A stretch of DNA of 64,000 nucleotides, from positions 1 through 64,000 of the forward strand of contig ONJB01000007.1 of NCBI GenBank assembly GCA_900318015.1, written 5' to 3'. This document shows, piece after piece, positions 40,771 to 51,639 of this stretch. This DNA comes from an uncultured Bacteroidales bacterium. GTDB taxonomy: Bacteria; Bacteroidota; Bacteroidia; Bacteroidales; UBA932. Made by a program: the position numbers and the translations under genes. Under the pieces are notes generated by a model. The model saw only the letters and a list, made by a program, of their open reading frames with translations. It did not search any database and was not told the DNA's origin. Each line of letters opens with the position of its first letter. Positions within the stretch are counted from its first letter, which is position 1.

Positions 40771-42624
40771 ATGGCTTCCGTATATCTTCATAAAGTGGAA
40801 TCTGTTTTAACAGAAGTAATCGCTACTAAGCAACTAAAAATCGATTTGGAAGAGGAACTTAGAGACGTTGATGGGCAGATATGGTTGATACCAAGCATTG
40901 ACATACATCCTGCTACAGGGCGGCATGATGTGGATCTTGTTATGATGGGGTATCTGGATGGATACTCCTTAGACGATGTGGCGGGGCTGTCCAATATTTC
41001 CATTAAGTCGTTCATCGCTACGATAGAGATCAAGTCCCATACGGCAGACGGTGTTCATAAGGACGGAACCCATCTAAAAGTCGAGTATTCAGGAGCCCTC
41101 AAAGATGTAACGATTCAGAGTAACGAACAAAAGGAGTCATTAAAAAAATTTCTTTGTGAAACACTGAATTATAAAGGTATCAAAGTCCCTTTCATTCTAA
41201 ACCTTATTTGGCTGGTTGGAGTAGACCAGCGCGACTATGATCAGCACATCGGTTTGTGCAATAGCAATATTCTGGTTTCCGATTCAAGTCCTCGTGATTT
41301 TTTCAGGGCAATGGGCCGCCAGTGCAAGTTGCGGGATAATGGATATGTCTCTACGTTTGCAAATTATGTAACCCGAGAACAGATTAAAACTGTGGCAGAC
41401 ATTTTTTGTGCAAAGAGTGATGGGGCGGATTCCATGACCCTGCGAAGACTCAATCTTTTAAACATAAAGGATGACTTCTTGGATGATATCGAAAACCAAA
41501 CAGAGAAGATGATTGTCCTGGCTGGCCATGCGGGAACAGGTAAAACCATTCGTTTATTAAAAGCAGCCCAGAAACTTTCCAAGTTAGGAAAGAAGTGTTT
41601 GTTTTTGACATATAATACTGCACTGATCTCAGATTTGGTTCATACGTTGCGGTTTATTTCTGGTCCTATGATGAACTCTCTAAGGATGGATTCGATGTAT
41701 TCATTCTTCATTGGTTTGATGAGAAAGGCAGGCATATGGAGACAGAACTATACTCTTGAGCAAGACTACAAGCCGTCTTTAACGAACTTGAACAATAGAC
41801 GAGACAGTTTTACTATTCAGATAGACTACGACTATATCTTCATTGATGAAGCCCAGGATTGGTCCCAGACTGAGGCTTCCGTCTTGCTCCACTATTCGAA
41901 GAATTCCAAAATTGTTATTGCCGATGGAATAGATCAATTCATGAAATCTGGGGAGCATACCAATTGGGGACCGTATTCTTTCCCGAAGTTAAGAAAGAAC
42001 CTTCGTCAACGGAGTAACCTCGTTTCTTTCGTAATGATTTTTGCCAGTAAAATGGGTGTCTATTGGGATGTGGAATCAAGTCGGCACCTTCCCGGGGGGC
42101 GAGTGATCATTACTCACGCATATGAGAAAGAATTGCATGATGATTTGTACGAACAGGCTAGGCAGCATGGATGTACAGCTTATGACTTGATGCTTTTGGC
42201 CCCTAATTCTTTGGTGGAGAATGGACGTTTCAAACTTCTGGATAGTTATAAGACAGTCGGGATCAACTTGTTCGACGGTGTCTGCAAAGCCAACAGGGAC
42301 AAAGTGTATGGAGACCAGAATCGGAAAAACAATGAGTGCAGAGTATTTACATATGAATCGTGTCGGGGACTGGAGGCGTGGACGGTCGTCTGTTTGCGTT
42401 TTGATCAATTGTTCGATGTCAAGTATCCTCACGCACATGATTATCACGAGTTAAAGGACTATACCGCGGCTAGAAACTATATGCTAACGCTATGGTCGCT
42501 CATCCCCCTCTCCCGGGCGATTGATACATTAGTACTAGTGGTGACCAAGGGCTCCGCAATAGACGGAGTCCTTAAAGAAATAGCATTAGAAAATCCTGAC
42601 TATATCAGCTACCCTGATGAATGA
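40771..42624 (+). CDS. NERD-like nuclease / UvrD-like SF1 helicase fusion
   Basis: A 617-residue protein. The N-terminal domain has RHDVDLVMMGYL and ATIEIKSH (Asp, then E-x-K), the PD-(D/E)XK arrangement of NERD-type domains. The helicase part starts near 240 with Walker A LAGHAGTGKT, followed by LFLTYNTAL (motif Ia) and Walker B YIFIDEAQDW (DEAQ of SF1A); RKNLRQRS and TYESCRGLEAWTVV are motifs IV and V-like, SRAIDTLVLV motif VI. It overlaps the next gene by 8 bp. DNA cleavage coupled to unwinding is expected in phage defence. Confidence 0.8.
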   Translation: MASVYLHKVESVLTEVIATKQLKIDLEEELRDVDGQIWLIPSIDIHPATGRHDVDLVMMGYLDGYSLDDVAGLSNISIKSFIATIEIKSHTADGVHKDGTHLKVEYSGALKDVTIQSNEQKESLKKFLCETLNYKGIKVPFILNLIWLVGVDQRDYDQHIGLCNSNILVSDSSPRDFFRAMGRQCKLRDNGYVSTFANYVTREQIKTVADIFCAKSDGADSMTLRRLNLLNIKDDFLDDIENQTEKMIVLAGHAGTGKTIRLLKAAQKLSKLGKKCLFLTYNTALISDLVHTLRFISGPMMNSLRMDSMYSFFIGLMRKAGIWRQNYTLEQDYKPSLTNLNNRRDSFTIQIDYDYIFIDEAQDWSQTEASVLLHYSKNSKIVIADGIDQFMKSGEHTNWGPYSFPKLRKNLRQRSNLVSFVMIFASKMGVYWDVESSRHLPGGRVIITHAYEKELHDDLYEQARQHGCTAYDLMLLAPNSLVENGRFKLLDSYKTVGINLFDGVCKANRDKVYGDQNRKNNECRVFTYESCRGLEAWTVVCLRFDQLFDVKYPHAHDYHELKDYTAARNYMLTLWSLIPLSRAIDTLVLVVTKGSAIDGVLKEIALENPDYISYPDE

Positions 42625-45600
42625 AGAACTGAAAAGATACAAAGAATGGAATCGCGCCCTATGGGTATATTTCTTCCCTGAGAATACTGGGAATCCCATT
42701 CTATACATAGACGAAGGTGTCCTTAAGATAGTCGCCGGGGCAGCAATGATTGAACGGTCACCCCAGGACGAGGACTGGGGAGAAGCTTTTTTGAGAGCCA
42801 CGCTGGTAGCCGGAGAGCAATTTGAGTATTTAGTGAATCAGTTACGTGCGATCCCGTCGCTTTCTAACTTGAACCCCCGCCCAAGGTCCTGGGACAGGTT
42901 GGTCGAGCATCTTATGAAGGGAAAGTTCGCATTGGGTGTTCCTTCCTATTTCGCTATGCTATGCTCGATTCTTTTTTTGGCGGCAACGTGCGGTGCGGTT
43001 CACGATTCAATGAATCAGGGAGCACGTAAGTATCTAGGATCGGATTACAGGGGTCGGTTTGGCGAATTGGCAGATCCTCTTCTTCAAAAGCTTCACAATG
43101 ATGTTCCTTCTTTCGATCAAAATCGGATGATATGCGGGACTCAGCGGCATATGAGTCGGATCAAGTTCCACCTCGTTCTTCCTCGTTCCGAAAAAGAGGA
43201 TTTCATAGATTTCGTTGAAATTAACCGGCTGAAGTGGGAATGGGGAGAAACATCTTACGCCGATTTCATCAATAATATACTTGTCCCTTCGTTATCTTGC
43301 GCGGGAAAGATGGACCTGGCTCAAAAGGTGACAAATCAGGAATTCATTCCTTATTTCAAGAGTATTCTCCAGTCGGGCCTCAACTTTGATCGAGCAGAAT
43401 CAAATCTCGGGAATATACCCCAGACTAAGGATGTCAGATGGCGATTTAATCTATACTTTGACTATTCTGGCCACCCTCATTTTTATATCGTTTCTGACCA
43501 AGTCTTGCCTTTCGATGTTGAAATGCAGGAGAATGTGTTCGTTCCAATTCCTGGGATACCTCAGTCAGACTACGTTACAGAGGATGCCCCGCTTAGAGCA
43601 TATCAAGAATCGGCTTTTACTGTGGATGGCTTGAATTATAGCTTTTCTAATGTCTCTTTTGGCCGGCAAGACTATGGGCGTATTTTCTTCTTTCAAGCCA
43701 CGTCGAACGAATCCTACCGCCAGGTCGATGTGTTGGAGGAAGGGGCGTCGTATCTCTCTTTTGCAAAGGATGACTTGTCGCCTATTCCGGCCAACTGGGA
43801 ACTCATCTCCGATTCATTGGAGAACGGATTCCGTTTATACCATATCGAGTCGTTCTCTAAACGCCAGAACAGCTTCTCCAACAAACGTAATAAGCTTGAA
43901 GACAAGTTCTTCCGCCATGGCTTGGGCTCATGGTTCTCCTTAAAACTAGTAACAGGGCAGGACATTGTTTGGCATCCGAATGCAGTAGGAGGACAATCGG
44001 TTACTATTACAGAGGTCTATAAGAATGAGACGGGCTTGTCTTTTTTTCGGATACCTGTTGGCGATTCCGCGTTTCTTAGCGGTACATTACAGGTGAAACA
44101 AGGAAACAAAGTGGTACTATCCGAACCGGTTTACAGTGTCTTTGAATGGAATGGAACCCAAGCGGAATACCACTTAAACGGATGGGGTGAAATTGAGTCC
44201 GGCGAGTTCCCGGAGAAGAAGATGTCCTCTACACAACTTCGTAAAGCGATCATTCCTCCTGCGGAGAAGTCGCCCGATTCCGCTCCAGGTATTTTATTAC
44301 AGCTTATTTATGATCTGGCTGACAAAGATGGAAGGATTACGACGCGAAAAATGGACGCAGCTATCAGTTTCGCACTTTCCTTTTATGGAATGACACTGAC
44401 CCCCAAATCAAAAAACTTTATTCTTTTTGGGTTGAGGCGTCTTGGCTATCTCATCCAACACAATGAAGACAAGCAGGTTTCCTATCAGGTAGTGTCTCCT
44501 TATTTGGAGAAAACGAACTATTCTTTTGACGGATTGACGAATATCTTCCTTGTCAAGGGAACATACAGTCAATCCATGCTTGCTGCTCTCATTTCGGCTT
44601 CCGGTGTGGCCATTAGACGAATGAGGCCCTACAAAAATAAGACGCGAGAACACCATCCCGAAGTATGTCTGCCTGATCAGATCCTCCTTGCGAGTAGAAA
44701 AGCGTTACCATGGAAGACACTTGATCGACCAATCGCAGAGCGAGTGTTGGAGTCAATGGAAGATATCCGAGGGTTTGCCACTAAGTTCGGAATCGTCCGC
44801 GGGGGAGACATATTTAGGGGTGCGACTCCCGCTAACGTGCCTGGGATGGTAATTGTTCCCCATGTGGGTGAAGTCTTATGCACCAAGGATCGAAATGGTT
44901 ACAATATCATTCATCCTTATTACGAAAAAGAGGGTCATCAGGTCCGTATTCCAAAACACTTAGCCCGTTTGTTTTCCCAGGTTGAACGAAAAGTCCCTGT
45001 TTGTTTGATGTCATATGCGAAGTCATGCGGAGTCGCAAGCGTAAACTATGCGAGCATATCTTTCGTTAACAACATGGGGGTACCGGAAGTATTGGACATG
45101 GCCCTTTGCGATTTGAGTCTGGTCATACCTTCATACGAAAAAATCTTTATTATGTATCAGCGGCAATCCCTGGGAACTTCTTCCAAAGTTCCTTGGACAG
45201 AAAGGCGGACCTATGAAACTCATGCAATGACTATAGACCATACCTCCTTCTTAACGTGGCTGTCAAAACTCGCTGGTAAAAAGATCGAAAAAATCGAATG
45301 CGCCCCGGAGTCCGTTTTCGTCTCAAAAACCCGAACTGATTATCGTTTGTTCCTTACCGAAAGTTTTGCGATGGAAAAGGCTCTTATGACCTTATATCTG
45401 GGTGACAAGTTGGTGGCTTTTGCTCTGGGTGACCTTGTCTTTTTCCAGGAGATCCGTACAGGATTATATAAGAAAGTGAATGGCGGTGATGTCAATTATG
45501 TTCTCTCAGAGATTATTAACAAGGGAAGTGTCGCTGTTGGTGAAGAGACATACACGGGGCGGGGACACGGGTCGGAGATTGAGGCGATTTCCAAAACCGT

Positions 45601-45640
45601 AGGAACGCCTATTCCCATTATTGAAAGAGAATTATTCTAA
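42617..45640 (+). CDS. 1007-residue protein of a Druantia-like operon (DruH-like position)
   Basis: A large cytoplasmic protein with no family recognised by eye and no signal peptide. Residues about 560-640 (LLQLIYDLADKDGRITTRKMDAAISFAL, FGLRRLGYLIQHNED) look like a winged-helix segment; other regions are mixed alpha/beta with many aromatics. It lies between two helicase genes (8-bp overlap before, 5-bp gap after). A large unknown protein followed by a DUF1998-type helicase is the composition of type III Druantia (DruH, DruE), the basis for the proposed name; direct homology is not established. Confidence 0.6.
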   Translation: MNEELKRYKEWNRALWVYFFPENTGNPILYIDEGVLKIVAGAAMIERSPQDEDWGEAFLRATLVAGEQFEYLVNQLRAIPSLSNLNPRPRSWDRLVEHLMKGKFALGVPSYFAMLCSILFLAATCGAVHDSMNQGARKYLGSDYRGRFGELADPLLQKLHNDVPSFDQNRMICGTQRHMSRIKFHLVLPRSEKEDFIDFVEINRLKWEWGETSYADFINNILVPSLSCAGKMDLAQKVTNQEFIPYFKSILQSGLNFDRAESNLGNIPQTKDVRWRFNLYFDYSGHPHFYIVSDQVLPFDVEMQENVFVPIPGIPQSDYVTEDAPLRAYQESAFTVDGLNYSFSNVSFGRQDYGRIFFFQATSNESYRQVDVLEEGASYLSFAKDDLSPIPANWELISDSLENGFRLYHIESFSKRQNSFSNKRNKLEDKFFRHGLGSWFSLKLVTGQDIVWHPNAVGGQSVTITEVYKNETGLSFFRIPVGDSAFLSGTLQVKQGNKVVLSEPVYSVFEWNGTQAEYHLNGWGEIESGEFPEKKMSSTQLRKAIIPPAEKSPDSAPGILLQLIYDLADKDGRITTRKMDAAISFALSFYGMTLTPKSKNFILFGLRRLGYLIQHNEDKQVSYQVVSPYLEKTNYSFDGLTNIFLVKGTYSQSMLAALISASGVAIRRMRPYKNKTREHHPEVCLPDQILLASRKALPWKTLDRPIAERVLESMEDIRGFATKFGIVRGGDIFRGATPANVPGMVIVPHVGEVLCTKDRNGYNIIHPYYEKEGHQVRIPKHLARLFSQVERKVPVCLMSYAKSCGVASVNYASISFVNNMGVPEVLDMALCDLSLVIPSYEKIFIMYQRQSLGTSSKVPWTERRTYETHAMTIDHTSFLTWLSKLAGKKIEKIECAPESVFVSKTRTDYRLFLTESFAMEKALMTLYLGDKLVAFALGDLVFFQEIRTGLYKKVNGGDVNYVLSEIINKGSVAVGEETYTGRGHGSEIEAISKTVGTPIPIIERELF

Positions 45641-45645
45641 CGCTT

Positions 45646-48600
45646 ATGGAAAAATATGAACATCTGTTGTCGGTAGATCCGATCGGCGCTTTTAAGAAAA
45701 TTCAAGATGATTATGTCCGTTATTTTGAAACTATGTACCGTTTCAAAAAAGCGAGGAAGAATTCTCTTGACGAAAAAAAGAATAAGAAACTGGTTTCTGA
45801 TGACAATTTGTCTAAAGAACCTTATGTGGAACTGATTCCTAAGTATCAGACAGAATCGTTCTCTCTTGGGGAATTGTGTAAGACTGGAGGAGACTACTAT
45901 ACTCGGTTCGGGGAGGTGTCGCCACTCCCCGCGGGTTTTGCAGACTTCATTTCTAAAGGCTTGATGGATTATAAGCCTTATCAGCATCAGTTTGAGATGC
46001 TATGCAAAGGCTTTGGCCTTCAAGAAAATGTCCTGATAACATCGGGAACAGGATCGGGAAAAACGGAGTCATTCATGCTACCTCTACTTGCTTCTCTTTT
46101 GAAAGAAGCGATAACATGGCCGGCTCCAAAGAAAAGCTATGATCCTAGCTGGTGGAAAAAGAGGGATGATGAAGGAAAGTATATCCCAAATCAGCGTGTC
46201 AACGAAACTAGAGAGCCTTCTCTTCGAGCTTTGTTGCTTTATCCCATGAACGCATTGGTCGCCGATCAAGTTAGTCGTTTGAGAAAAGCGCTTGATTCGG
46301 ACGGCGTTCGTTCTTTCCTTGATAATAATTGCCAGAATAATAGGATTTTCTTCGGTAGTTACAACGGTAATACTCTTAAAGAAAAAGAAAGCACAACGAA
46401 CGACGAACTCAACAGGATGGCAGAGCAAGCCAACCTTTTGTCCGATACGGCCTTAAAGGGATTATGTGATAAGGACGATGTATATGTGGCTCCTCGCTTG
46501 TCCGACAATTCTTTCACAGGAGAGATGTTGGTGCGCGGAGATATGCAAAGTGCAGCTCCGGACGTCCTCATTACTAATATTAGCATGCTCAGCATTATGC
46601 TGATGCGTGCTCAAGAACAGAAGATGCTGGATCAAACGGAAGAGTACTACAGAAAACACCCAGACAGCGTATTTCACCTTGTGGTGGATGAACTGCATCT
46701 CCATCGTGGAACGGCTGGGGCAGAAGTAGCCTATTTGTTGAGAATGTTCCTGAAACGTATCGGGGTGCCTCCAATGAAAGATGGCAAGTGGAACCCCCAG
46801 TTACGCATCTACGCCTCAAGTGCTTCCCTAGGATCAAATGCTCAACAGTTTTTGGCCGACTTTTTCGGTGTTTATGATCCAGAACATCCTTTTGTTATTC
46901 AGGAAGGTTTCCCGCGGATAATTGTATGTGGCGATGATCAGGATCCGTTAAAATACGACTCCTTTAAGGTGTTTTACAAACGAAATGAGTTTGGTAAGAC
47001 TTTCTATGAGTTGACAGATGAAGAGAAAGCGACAGTTTGCCGAGCATTCCTAGATGAATTGCATTTCCGAGGGACGATGGAGGATTTCCTCAAGCAGTAT
47101 TCCGGAATGATCTTTAAAGATGTGGAAGGTCTGTCCGGGACAACGTTCCCGATGTCGGCTTTTCACAACCTTCCGGGGGCTCCTTCCGATGATGCAATTC
47201 GCGGATTCTTGATTTTCCGGGGGGCTTTCAAAAACGACTCCTTACCCACATTGAGATTCCATTTGTTCTATCGCTATATCGATGGGGTCTGGGGAGAACT
47301 GCTTCCGGATTCTGATCCTGATGCACCGATAGGAGAAGTTTTGTTCCAACCACGCGAAGTGTCTTCCAACGGTCGACATAAAGTTCTGGAACTATTGCGC
47401 TGTGAGTGTTGTGGTGAACTCTTCGTAGGTGGAAACCGTCCCAAACGTCAGGGTTTGGACAGGCGTCCGGTACCGTTATCTTTGAACAGTCCTCAACTTG
47501 ATGTTGTCCCCAATATGCAGGCGACCCCAATGGTCCAAAAAAGAAGCATCAGTGATTATGGGGTTTTTTGGCCTAGCAATGGTAAAGGAGTTGGTCAAGA
47601 AAGGTTTTTTAGTCCGGATCCAGTGGCAGGCGAGTATGAGAAGTTTGGCGTAGTCAATATGGCGGGGAACCATTCTTCTGAAACGGGAAATAGCACTTGT
47701 CACGGAGCATGGAAAGAAGGTTATCTGAACCCTTATGACGGGACTGTGACATTCGCCCCTCTGAACCCAGTCGAACCCAAAGGCGACTATATACATGGCT
47801 TTCTGTATGAGCCGACCGATACATTGTATAACAATAATCCATTAAAGGCACTTCCCTGCAAGTGTCCTGCTTGTGAGAAAGACTATCTTACTCGAAAATA
47901 TACCCAGTCACCTATTCGTAGTTTCAGGACTGGTATGGGGCGGAACAACCAGATATTCAGTAAAGAACTGCTGTATCAACTTGACGGGAATAATCTTCAT
48001 TCAGAGAAACTAATTGGTTTCTCTGATAGCCGTCAGGATGCGGCGGAACAGTCAAAACTGATCGCTCGTGAGCATTATCGCGATATGCTTCGTCTTTTGT
48101 TCATCAAACTTTTGGCAGAAAAGAATTCCGTTCAAGAATCTGATGCTTTACGGCGGGCTAAAAGGGGGATAAAAACGTCACTTGAGGAGGGCGATCGCAT
48201 TGATGATATCATCAATGACATAGATGAGAAAAGGGGGTTGTCTCAAAGCGAGAAGAACGCTTTGAAAGATATTGTCCGAGATGGCCTTTCTTTGGTAGAA
48301 AAGGTGAAAGCGATTGGTTCATATCTACCCGCAGTAGGCCTTGTTGACTTGAATGCCATGATCTCCAGTAGCCCCAATATGATTGACGGAGAATTAGTCT
48401 CCAAGTTGCTCCAGTTAGGTATCAATCCTGCTGGAACAGAGTATTCTGACATGTATCCGGTGGGTGATGTGTACTGGGATCAATATTATGAGTTTTGGCC
48501 TAGGGGTGGGCGAATGACAGCAGACGGTTTTAGAACAGTCGTCGGGAATAAAACTCTTGGCGAAATCGTTTACGCCAACATTCAATCCAGCATCTTTAAC

Positions 48601-51600
48601 AATTGCTTCGGTCAATATATGAATGTCAACACAGAAGTTGCCGGATTGGGATATGTTACTTCCTCAAGTATCGAGGACGACCAGGCGGTCGCAAATCTTG
48701 AAAACCTTCTTCGCGACTATCTGACGAAAAATCACCTTACCATTCAGGGTGTTATAGATGCTTTTATTCGTATTTATGGTGATATTTATCGCTATGACGG
48801 TGATTTCGAAGCAAGCCCAATGGATAATTATACCGGGTTTCGGAAGCAACTGAAAGAGGCCGTGAGGCATTTGGCAGATGTGTCTGGGAATCGAGAAAAC
48901 ACGCTTGGAAATGCCGTTTGCGCCGCTATGCGATCAGTCGCCACGACGGAAGATGGGAAACTGAACCTTGCTCTTTCTAATGATCGAACCCTGCGTTTTG
49001 TTTTGAAGAGCGCTGAAGATGATTATTATGTATGCCCAAAATGCGGACGGGTGCATCTGCATCGAGGAATGGGATTCTGTACAAACACGGCTTGTCTCCA
49101 TTGCCTCCCTCATACGACCTCCGGGAAGGTGAAGGAATTGTGGGAGAGCAACTACATTTCTTACGACGTTAAAGTTGAACCTCATTCGCCCAAACGTTTA
49201 CATGCGGCAGAATTGACAGGCCAAACGGATGATCAGACGACGCGTTTGCTTAGTTTCAAAGATATTATGTTGACAGGTTCCAATCTTTTAACAAACGCCA
49301 TAGATATGCTCTGTGTAACGACGACAATGGAGGTCGGTGTTGATATTGGTAGCCTTCAGGCGATCTACCAAGGAAATATGCCGCCGACTAGATATAATTA
49401 TCAGCAGCGAGTTGGTCGTGCTGGACGTCGCGGACAAGCATTTTCGGCAGCTTTGACTTTTTGCCGCGGTAGGAGCCACGACATCTACTATTATTCGGAC
49501 GCAACGGAAGAAATAACCGGAGGTGTTCCTGCCGTTCCAACAATCTCCGTGAGTCCTGTGGTGGGGAATGACTTTAATCTAGTGATTCTTAAACGTATCG
49601 TTCTCAAACATATACTTATGTTGGTTTCGGCTAATCGCGAGGATTGGTCTTTTGAAGCCGGGACCGTCGGGCAACTTGGGGGAGTAGGTAAGCAGGGTGG
49701 AGACTGGGCAAATAATGTCAGACCCGTCATTGAGACATGGATACAGGAGCACCAGGAAGACATCAGAGAGGGCATTATTCCCTATTATACGAAACAGTAT
49801 TCCGATGACGATACGCTCCCTGATGAGATTATGAGATGGGTGAATGAGAGTGCTCTTTATTTGATGGATGCTGCAATTAAGGAGAGCACGCAGAAGGATA
49901 ATGCACAAGCAATAGCGGAAGGGGGCCTTCTCCCTTTGTATGGTTTACCGACCACGATTCGAAATCTGTACCATTCATGCAAGTTGGAAAGAAAAGAGCA
50001 TGTGACCTATGAAGTCTACACGGGTATTATTAACAGACCGCTAGAGCAGTCCATAACAGAATTTGCTCCAGGAGCAATCAAAACGAAAGATTCAGCTGAG
50101 TATCAGTCCGCAGGTTTGACAGTGCCGCTTGATAACTTGCGTTTCAAGTGCCGCACTACTGCTGACCTGAAATTGCATGCGGATGATTTGGATCCGCTTC
50201 AGCACAGCTACAATCTAAACATGAAAGAGGGTGAGATCCTGTCAGTTGAATCATTCGATCAGAATCTATTGGATCCTGACACCTTGACTACCGTCAGACT
50301 CGTTATCCCCAAGGCGTTCCGTGCTGATCGGCTATTAAATAACAAGGGCAACTTTACGCAAGAAGACGATTCACGGAGTAACTACACGCCATATGAGGTC
50401 TGGATTGAGACAAAGTCCATCAGTTCTCATCCTATCATCGGAGGCGCTGCCTTATGGGAGGTTTGGAATGGAGATCATGACAAAGGATATGTGTGGTATA
50501 TCAATACGAATAATGGAGAATTCTTCCGTGGCCGACGCGCGGCTCTGATTAAGAAGGACTGGACTTGTGAACCGAAATATTACGCTCATAAAGTGCCACA
50601 AGCAGAACGTTCAAAAATTGCCGGTTATTCGCCGAACTTCATGTTTGATGGGCCGTCTTCTATTGGCAAGGATGATTCGTGGGTAGAAGCGGGGAATCCC
50701 GAAAGAATCGCTATAGGAGCAAAAAAGGTAACAGATATCCTTTGTCTCTCTATTGATGTGTCAAAGATATCGCCCCATATCAATCTAAACACTTCCACGG
50801 GAAACAAGTCGGCCATCATCGCAGCGTTTTATTCGGCCGCGACCTTGATTCAGCGAGTTTTTGCCAATGAGATAGACATTGATCCAGAAGAGATAGAAAT
50901 CAGTGAAGTGAAAATAGATCCAGTCACCCATGTTCCTTCCGTTTACTTGAATGATAAAGCGGCCAACGGTGCCGGCTTCATTTCCCTACTGTGCAAAGAG
51001 GATCCTGATACTGGCGTACTAAAGTTAGAGGAGATCATGAAGGATATTGCTTCCGAACATCCGACTAGCGGGTATATGCAGGCAATCCTAAAGCACAAGA
51101 CGTGCAAAACTTCGTGTCCCAAATGCCTGAATACGTTTTACAATAGAGGCTTGCATCATGTCCTTGATTGGAGGTTGGGTATTGACCTTATCAAGCTTAT
51201 GGTAGACGCGAATTACGATATGGGCTATTCCAATTTGAGCGATACTCCCTACCGCGATTTACCCGTGTTGCTCAACGATCTGGGGGCGCGAATTGAAAAG
51301 GCCAATCCTTCTGGGAAGGTTCGGTATACCCATAATAATGGAATTGACTGGAGAACGGGATACTTTACGACGCGGATTGTGGAGTCTAATCAAAGCTGTG
51401 ACGCTGTGGAGCATCTGGTCCATCCACTATGGAATGTAGATGAACAAGAAGGGATTGATGGGTATAAGGCAGTTAACAGTTTTGTCCTCCAGCGTCAAGT
51501 CAAAACCAACCCCAAGCAATGTCCAGTCCAGAAGGTGCAACCGGTTACTCCTGAGACTAATACTAAACAGCCCCAAACCCCTCCGGCTGCGGATCCCGGT

Positions 51601-51618
51601 TACGGGTCCCTTGGATAA
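45646..51618 (+). CDS. Giant DEAD/DEAH helicase with DUF1998 region (DruE-like)
   Basis: A 1990-residue SF2 helicase. Walker A TSGTGSGKTE at 132-141, motif II VVDELHLHR (DELH at about 348), PMNALVADQVSR as motif Ia, and motif VI QQRVGRAGRRGQ near 1253. CxxC-type zinc sites occur near 583 (CECCG), 737 (CKCPAC), 1127 (CPKCGR with CTNTACLHC) and 1819 (CKTSCPKCLNTFYN), the last being the DUF1998-type metal site. Size and layout match DruE of Druantia and other YprA-like helicases. The C-terminal tail (QTPPAADPGYG) is low-complexity; the gene stops right at a duplicated-sequence junction (51640). Confidence 0.82.
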   Translation: MEKYEHLLSVDPIGAFKKIQDDYVRYFETMYRFKKARKNSLDEKKNKKLVSDDNLSKEPYVELIPKYQTESFSLGELCKTGGDYYTRFGEVSPLPAGFADFISKGLMDYKPYQHQFEMLCKGFGLQENVLITSGTGSGKTESFMLPLLASLLKEAITWPAPKKSYDPSWWKKRDDEGKYIPNQRVNETREPSLRALLLYPMNALVADQVSRLRKALDSDGVRSFLDNNCQNNRIFFGSYNGNTLKEKESTTNDELNRMAEQANLLSDTALKGLCDKDDVYVAPRLSDNSFTGEMLVRGDMQSAAPDVLITNISMLSIMLMRAQEQKMLDQTEEYYRKHPDSVFHLVVDELHLHRGTAGAEVAYLLRMFLKRIGVPPMKDGKWNPQLRIYASSASLGSNAQQFLADFFGVYDPEHPFVIQEGFPRIIVCGDDQDPLKYDSFKVFYKRNEFGKTFYELTDEEKATVCRAFLDELHFRGTMEDFLKQYSGMIFKDVEGLSGTTFPMSAFHNLPGAPSDDAIRGFLIFRGAFKNDSLPTLRFHLFYRYIDGVWGELLPDSDPDAPIGEVLFQPREVSSNGRHKVLELLRCECCGELFVGGNRPKRQGLDRRPVPLSLNSPQLDVVPNMQATPMVQKRSISDYGVFWPSNGKGVGQERFFSPDPVAGEYEKFGVVNMAGNHSSETGNSTCHGAWKEGYLNPYDGTVTFAPLNPVEPKGDYIHGFLYEPTDTLYNNNPLKALPCKCPACEKDYLTRKYTQSPIRSFRTGMGRNNQIFSKELLYQLDGNNLHSEKLIGFSDSRQDAAEQSKLIAREHYRDMLRLLFIKLLAEKNSVQESDALRRAKRGIKTSLEEGDRIDDIINDIDEKRGLSQSEKNALKDIVRDGLSLVEKVKAIGSYLPAVGLVDLNAMISSSPNMIDGELVSKLLQLGINPAGTEYSDMYPVGDVYWDQYYEFWPRGGRMTADGFRTVVGNKTLGEIVYANIQSSIFNNCFGQYMNVNTEVAGLGYVTSSSIEDDQAVANLENLLRDYLTKNHLTIQGVIDAFIRIYGDIYRYDGDFEASPMDNYTGFRKQLKEAVRHLADVSGNRENTLGNAVCAAMRSVATTEDGKLNLALSNDRTLRFVLKSAEDDYYVCPKCGRVHLHRGMGFCTNTACLHCLPHTTSGKVKELWESNYISYDVKVEPHSPKRLHAAELTGQTDDQTTRLLSFKDIMLTGSNLLTNAIDMLCVTTTMEVGVDIGSLQAIYQGNMPPTRYNYQQRVGRAGRRGQAFSAALTFCRGRSHDIYYYSDATEEITGGVPAVPTISVSPVVGNDFNLVILKRIVLKHILMLVSANREDWSFEAGTVGQLGGVGKQGGDWANNVRPVIETWIQEHQEDIREGIIPYYTKQYSDDDTLPDEIMRWVNESALYLMDAAIKESTQKDNAQAIAEGGLLPLYGLPTTIRNLYHSCKLERKEHVTYEVYTGIINRPLEQSITEFAPGAIKTKDSAEYQSAGLTVPLDNLRFKCRTTADLKLHADDLDPLQHSYNLNMKEGEILSVESFDQNLLDPDTLTTVRLVIPKAFRADRLLNNKGNFTQEDDSRSNYTPYEVWIETKSISSHPIIGGAALWEVWNGDHDKGYVWYINTNNGEFFRGRRAALIKKDWTCEPKYYAHKVPQAERSKIAGYSPNFMFDGPSSIGKDDSWVEAGNPERIAIGAKKVTDILCLSIDVSKISPHINLNTSTGNKSAIIAAFYSAATLIQRVFANEIDIDPEEIEISEVKIDPVTHVPSVYLNDKAANGAGFISLLCKEDPDTGVLKLEEIMKDIASEHPTSGYMQAILKHKTCKTSCPKCLNTFYNRGLHHVLDWRLGIDLIKLMVDANYDMGYSNLSDTPYRDLPVLLNDLGARIEKANPSGKVRYTHNNGIDWRTGYFTTRIVESNQSCDAVEHLVHPLWNVDEQEGIDGYKAVNSFVLQRQVKTNPKQCPVQKVQPVTPETNTKQPQTPPAADPGYGSLG

Positions 51619-51639
51619 TGACGAAAGGACGCTCTGGTT

